64,000 nucleotides of DNA, from positions 1 through 64,000 of the forward strand of contig DASPSJ010000050.1 in the NCBI GenBank assembly GCA_035623985.1, in the 5' to 3' direction. Positions within the stretch are counted from its first letter, which is position 1. Each line of letters begins with the position of its first letter. This stretch comes from DAHUYF01 sp035623985 (lineage in GTDB: Bacteria > Pseudomonadota > Alphaproteobacteria > ATCC43930 > CGMCC-115725). The position numbers and the translations under genes are program-made. Positions 60,841 to 64,000 of the stretch are shown one piece after another. The notes under the pieces are model-generated. The model was not told the origin of the DNA. It was given only the letters and a program-made list of their open reading frames with translations, and ran no database searches.

Positions 60841-62649
60841 TCACCGGCCGCTGACGCCCAGTTCGTTGGTCCAGCCCTCCGGCACCGGGACGGCGAAGCC
60901 CAGCAATAGCTGCGCGTAGGTCTTGGCCTGGGTGTCGAGGCGCAGCGACGAGGTGCCGCCGCCGCCGAGGCTGTCATGCAGCACGAAGTTGAGCGCGTGC
61001 GTGCCCGGCAGGTCGAACCGCTCGACGGCGCCGTCGACGAGATGCGCGAGATAGGTCTTCACCGCCTCCGGCGTCAGCGCCGCGCGGATCGCCGGCAGAT
61101 ATGCCGCATGCCGCGCCATGACGCCGATATTGGCGTCGTTGCCCTTGTCGCCGCTGCGCGCTACCGCCAGGCACAGCAGCGGCACCTCCACGCGCCGGCC
61201 CGGCGGCAGCGCGTCGGTCACCGGCGCCGGCGGCGGCACCGCATCGGCGCCGCCGATGGTGACGGCATGCGCCAACGTCACCTTTTCGCCAGCGACTCGC
61301 ACGGCGATATCAACCAGGCGCTTGTCGATGAGAAAAGAATGAAGCTGCACCGCCGGCGAGACCGAGGGCCGCCCCGCGCCGAGGCCACAGCGACCGGTCG
61401 ACATGCTGAGCCCGGAGCCGACATATTCCTTGGAGAACAGCTCCGCCCCTTCGGCCGTGGGATGGCGGATGGCGAGCCGCAGCACCACCTCCCGGCTTTC
61501 CGTCGCGACGGGCCGCGCGTTGGTGCCGTAAAGCGATTCCGCGCCGACGATCTGCAGTGCCGTCTGGCTGAAATCGCCAAGCCCGGCCGCCGCCAGCATG
61601 CGTCGGGTCTTCTTCAGGATCGCCTCGCCGTTGCGCCGCGCCCGCTCCGCCGCGTCGAAGCCTGCCACCACCATGGTGCCGACGCAGCCGAAGCCGCCGG
61701 GGTAGGTGGCGCTCACCTTGTACGTCCCGGTCGGCGCCCGGCCGCGCGCGCCGCTGACCTGCACGCGGTCCTTGCCGGCTTGCGTCAGACGCACTTGCGT
61801 GAAGTCGCAGATCACGTCCGGCAGCACATAGGCGCGGGGATCGCCGATCTCATAGAGCATCTGCTCGCCGAGGCTGAGCGGCGAGACGAGGCCGCCGGTG
61901 CCGTCCGGCTTGGTGACGACGAAACTGCCATCCGCCCGCGCCTCGGCGATGGGAAAGCCCATATCGTCCCAACCCTCGGCCACCTCCCACCAATCGGTGA
62001 AATTGCCGCCGGTCGCCTGCGCGCCGCATTCCAAGAGATGGCCGGCGAGGCTGCCGGCAGCAAGCAGGTCGTAATCCTTCGGCGCCCAGCCGAACTCGTG
62101 GATGAGGGGTCCCAGCACCAGCGCGCTGTCGACGCAGCGGCCGGTGACGACGATGTCGGCGCCGGCGTCGAGCGCCGCGGCGATGGGAAAGCCGCCGAGA
62201 TAGGCATTGACGCTGAGCAGCCGTTCCGGCAAGGGCGCGCCGGTTGCGAGATCCCGCGGATCGCTTTTGCGGAGATCCTCGAGGCGCGGCAGAAGGTCGT
62301 CGCCCTCGACCGTGCCGATGCGAAGAGAGACCCCGGCCTCGGCGGCGATCTTCTCCAGCGCCGCGCGGCAGGCGGCGAGATTGACGCCGCCGGCATTGGC
62401 GATAACCCTGATCTTTTTCGCGGCGATCTCGCGCAGCAGCGGCTTCATGGCGAGCGTGATGAAATCGGTGGCATAGCCCGCCTCGGGCGAGCGCGCATGC
62501 ATCTTGGCGAGGATCGACATGGTGACTTCGGCGAGGTAGTCGAAGACGAGATAATGCACGTTGCCTTTCTCGACGAGCTGACGCGGTGCCGAAGCGGTAT
62601 CGCCCCAATAGCCCGACGCACCGCCGATGCGCACGATCTTTTCGGTCAT
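60841..62649 (-). CDS. AtuA-like acyclic terpene utilisation family protein
   Basis: The 602-aa protein has an AtuA domain (about 1-450; RIGGASGYWGDTASAPRQLV, IRVIANAGGVNLAACRAALE, DIVVTGRCVDSALVLGPLIH) and a smaller C-terminal AtuA-like domain (LCLAVARSGDKGNDANIGVM). The family occurs in acyclic terpene and related acyl-CoA pathways but has no settled biochemical role. GGAGAG precedes the ATG. It is third in a minus operon after a carboxylase subunit and an acyl-CoA dehydrogenase. Confidence 0.9.
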   Translation of the reverse strand: MTEKIVRIGGASGYWGDTASAPRQLVEKGNVHYLVFDYLAEVTMSILAKMHARSPEAGYATDFITLAMKPLLREIAAKKIRVIANAGGVNLAACRAALEKIAAEAGVSLRIGTVEGDDLLPRLEDLRKSDPRDLATGAPLPERLLSVNAYLGGFPIAAALDAGADIVVTGRCVDSALVLGPLIHEFGWAPKDYDLLAAGSLAGHLLECGAQATGGNFTDWWEVAEGWDDMGFPIAEARADGSFVVTKPDGTGGLVSPLSLGEQMLYEIGDPRAYVLPDVICDFTQVRLTQAGKDRVQVSGARGRAPTGTYKVSATYPGGFGCVGTMVVAGFDAAERARRNGEAILKKTRRMLAAAGLGDFSQTALQIVGAESLYGTNARPVATESREVVLRLAIRHPTAEGAELFSKEYVGSGLSMSTGRCGLGAGRPSVSPAVQLHSFLIDKRLVDIAVRVAGEKVTLAHAVTIGGADAVPPPAPVTDALPPGRRVEVPLLCLAVARSGDKGNDANIGVMARHAAYLPAIRAALTPEAVKTYLAHLVDGAVERFDLPGTHALNFVLHDSLGGGGTSSLRLDTQAKTYAQLLLGFAVPVPEGWTNELGVSGR

Positions 62650-62676
62650 GGGGTGCTCTCCAATCGGTTAGCGTCT

Positions 62677-63819
62677 TCAGAAGCCCAATTGCCGCGCCGC
62701 GAGATCGCGCATGATCTCCTCGGCGCCGCCGCCGATGGCGTTGACGCGGACCTCGCGATAGATGCGCTCGACCTTTGGCCCGCGCATGAAGCCGGCGCCG
62801 CCGAAAATCTGCACCGCCTCGCGCGCGCAGAATTCCATGGTCAGCGTCGCCTGGTTCTTGAGCAGGCAAATATCCGCCACCGGGTTCTCGCCCTGATCGA
62901 CGCGCCAGGCGGTGCTTTCGAGATAGGCCTGGGTCGCGTTGATGCGCATCGCCATGTCGACGAGCTTGTGGCGGATCACCTGGTGCTCGATAAGCTTCCG
63001 GCCAAAGGTCTGCCGCTCCTTGGCATAGGCGGCGGCCTCGTCGAGGCAGACCCGGGCGTAGCCGTTGCAGCCCGCCGCCATGCCCAGCCTTTCGCGGTTG
63101 AAATTGCGCATGATCAGGCGGAAGCCGTCATTCTCCGCACCGAGCAGATTGCCGGCCGGCACGCGGCAATCGCCGAAATAAAGCGTCGCCGTATCCGACG
63201 CCCACCAGCCCATCTTCTTGAGCGGCGTGCGCGCGAAGCCGGGCGTATCGGCCTCGATCACCAACAGCGAGACGCCGCCGCGCCCCGCCCCGCCGGTGCG
63301 CACCGCGACGGTCACGACATCGGCGCGCATGCCGGAGGTGATGAAGGTCTTGGTGCCGTTGACGACGTAAGCGTCGCCGTCGCGGCGCGCGGTGGTCTGA
63401 AGGCTCGCGACATCGGAGCCGGCATCCGGCTCGGTGATGGCGAGCGCGCTGATCTTGCGCCCGGCGAGGATATCGGGCAGCAAGCGGCGCTTCAGCGTCT
63501 CGTTGCCGGCAAAGGCGATGGGCGGCGCGCCGATGGTGTGGCTTTGCAGGCTGGCGGCGATGCCGCCGGCGCCGGCACGCGCCAACTCCTGCGCCGCGAT
63601 GATGCCGTAGAAGCTGTCGGTCTCGACGCCGCCATAGGCTTCGGGGAAGCCCAGGCCCAGCAACCCCACCTCGGCCGCCGCCTTGTAAAGCTCGCGCGGA
63701 AAAGTCTCGGCCTCGTCCCAGGCAGCGGCGAAAGGCTCGATCTCCTTGGCGACGAAGCGGCGCAGCGTATCGCGGAAGGCTTCGTGCTCCGCGGTGTAGT
63801 AAGGGCTTTCCCCGGGCAT
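62677..63819 (-). CDS. acyl-CoA dehydrogenase (branched-chain / AtuD-like type)
   Basis: The 380-aa flavoprotein has the family signatures ALAITEPDAGSDVASLQTTA and the C-terminal QIFGGAGFMRG. The catalytic base appears to be the Glu in FNRERLGMAAG, the isovaleryl-CoA-dehydrogenase position, since the C-terminal site reads IGGGAEEI without the MCAD-type Glu. That points to branched or isoprenoid acyl-CoA substrates. It lies 4 nt behind the carboxylase subunit gene. Confidence 0.92.
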   Translation of the reverse strand: MPGESPYYTAEHEAFRDTLRRFVAKEIEPFAAAWDEAETFPRELYKAAAEVGLLGLGFPEAYGGVETDSFYGIIAAQELARAGAGGIAASLQSHTIGAPPIAFAGNETLKRRLLPDILAGRKISALAITEPDAGSDVASLQTTARRDGDAYVVNGTKTFITSGMRADVVTVAVRTGGAGRGGVSLLVIEADTPGFARTPLKKMGWWASDTATLYFGDCRVPAGNLLGAENDGFRLIMRNFNRERLGMAAGCNGYARVCLDEAAAYAKERQTFGRKLIEHQVIRHKLVDMAMRINATQAYLESTAWRVDQGENPVADICLLKNQATLTMEFCAREAVQIFGGAGFMRGPKVERIYREVRVNAIGGGAEEIMRDLAARQLGF

Positions 63820-63823
63820 CGCG

Positions 63824-64000
63824 CTAGCTCGCCGCCGGCGCGAGCTCGATCAGCAGCTTGCGCGTCGCCACCTGCTCTCCGGGCGCCACGAGCACCGCCG
63901 CAATGATGCCGTCCTGCGGCGCCACGATCTCATGCTCCATCTTCATCGCCTCGAGGATGACCAGGCATTGTCCCTTGCGCACGGCATCGCCCGGCTTCAC
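63824..64000 (-). CDS. biotin-containing acyl-CoA carboxylase alpha subunit, C-terminal part only
   Basis: Only the last 58 codons are inside the window; the gene continues past its right edge. The product contains LVILEAMKMEHEIVAPQDGI, with the biotinyl Lys in EAMKMEH, and PGEQVATRKLLIEL, the C-terminal biotin carboxyl carrier domain of methylcrotonyl/geranyl/propionyl-CoA carboxylase alpha subunits. With the acyl-CoA dehydrogenase and AtuA-like genes it fits an isoprenoid or leucine-type acyl-CoA pathway. Confidence 0.88.
   Translation of the reverse strand: MKPGDAVRKGQCLVILEAMKMEHEIVAPQDGIIAAVLVAPGEQVATRKLLIELAPAAS

Noticed and set aside
60976..63906. A 976-codon plus-strand open frame
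   Set aside because: Antisense shadow of the AtuA-like and acyl-CoA dehydrogenase genes; composition is Arg/His-rich and no family motifs appear.
1..64000. CRISPR arrays, tRNA/rRNA genes, transposases or prophage
   Set aside because: None were seen on reading both strands; no regularly spaced direct repeats or transposase motifs occur.

Overview
The window is about 64 kb of high-GC chromosomal DNA whose gene content points to an alphaproteobacterium. Pointers are a bacterial transglutaminase-like cysteine peptidase, a PAS_5-type protein, an alphaproteobacterial-style PqqA, several small alphaproteobacterial hypothetical proteins, and dense operons with many 4-nt ATGA start/stop overlaps. No rRNA, tRNA, CRISPR array, transposase or phage gene was seen, so this looks like ordinary chromosome with several accessory clusters.

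Region 1 (0.1-18 kb) is an envelope/exopolysaccharide locus. It has a Tat-exported GH71 alpha-1,3-glucanase, an O-antigen-ligase/Wzy-type membrane protein, and a minus-strand operon (beta-barrel, OPX export protein, Wzc-like tyrosine autokinase, TPR-like membrane protein). A transglutaminase-like peptidase, a polyprenyl-phosphate sugar transferase and a WcaF-like acetyltransferase follow. A three-gene minus operon comes next: an ExeA-like protein with a ruined P-loop, a TAXI-type binding protein and an unknown secreted protein. Region 2 (18.4-21.1 kb) holds small hypothetical proteins, two of them under 60 codons.

Region 3 (21.2-27.6 kb) is the most interesting part: a candidate Fap-like functional-amyloid export locus. 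It encodes an outer-membrane beta-barrel with an N-terminal coiled coil, a sigma-54 activator, an unknown exported protein, a secreted protein with three imperfect repeats separated by two linkers, a stand-alone exported C39 cysteine peptidase, and two small secreted proteins. The small proteins carry both a Sec signal and a double-glycine leader motif, plus a degenerate copy of the same repeat. A consensus -24/-12 promoter precedes the repeat-protein gene and a strong intrinsic terminator follows it.

Region 4 (28-44 kb) has a fatty-acid-oxidation fusion enzyme and an MlaC-like protein. It then has a TetR-controlled operon (NitT/TauT-type ABC transporter, DapA-like, GNAT and epimerase-like enzymes) with a divergent binding protein, an OpuC/OsmF-type transporter operon, and a Nudix hydrolase. 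Region 5 (42-56 kb) is a PQQ/periplasmic oxidation island: a sorbosone-type dehydrogenase, pqqB, an ABC transporter, a XoxJ-like protein, cytochrome c, a quinoprotein alcohol dehydrogenase with the lanthanide-type Asp, a molybdenum IorAB-type oxidoreductase, and a separate plus-strand pqqA-pqqCDE operon. Region 6 (56-64 kb) has an unknown protein behind an AT-rich promoter, a PAS_5/XRE pair, an MBOAT/SGNH acetylation pair, and an acyl-CoA pathway operon (carboxylase alpha subunit cut by the window end, acyl-CoA dehydrogenase, AtuA-like).

All functional calls come from reading motifs and context. No database search was possible, so names denote family resemblance.
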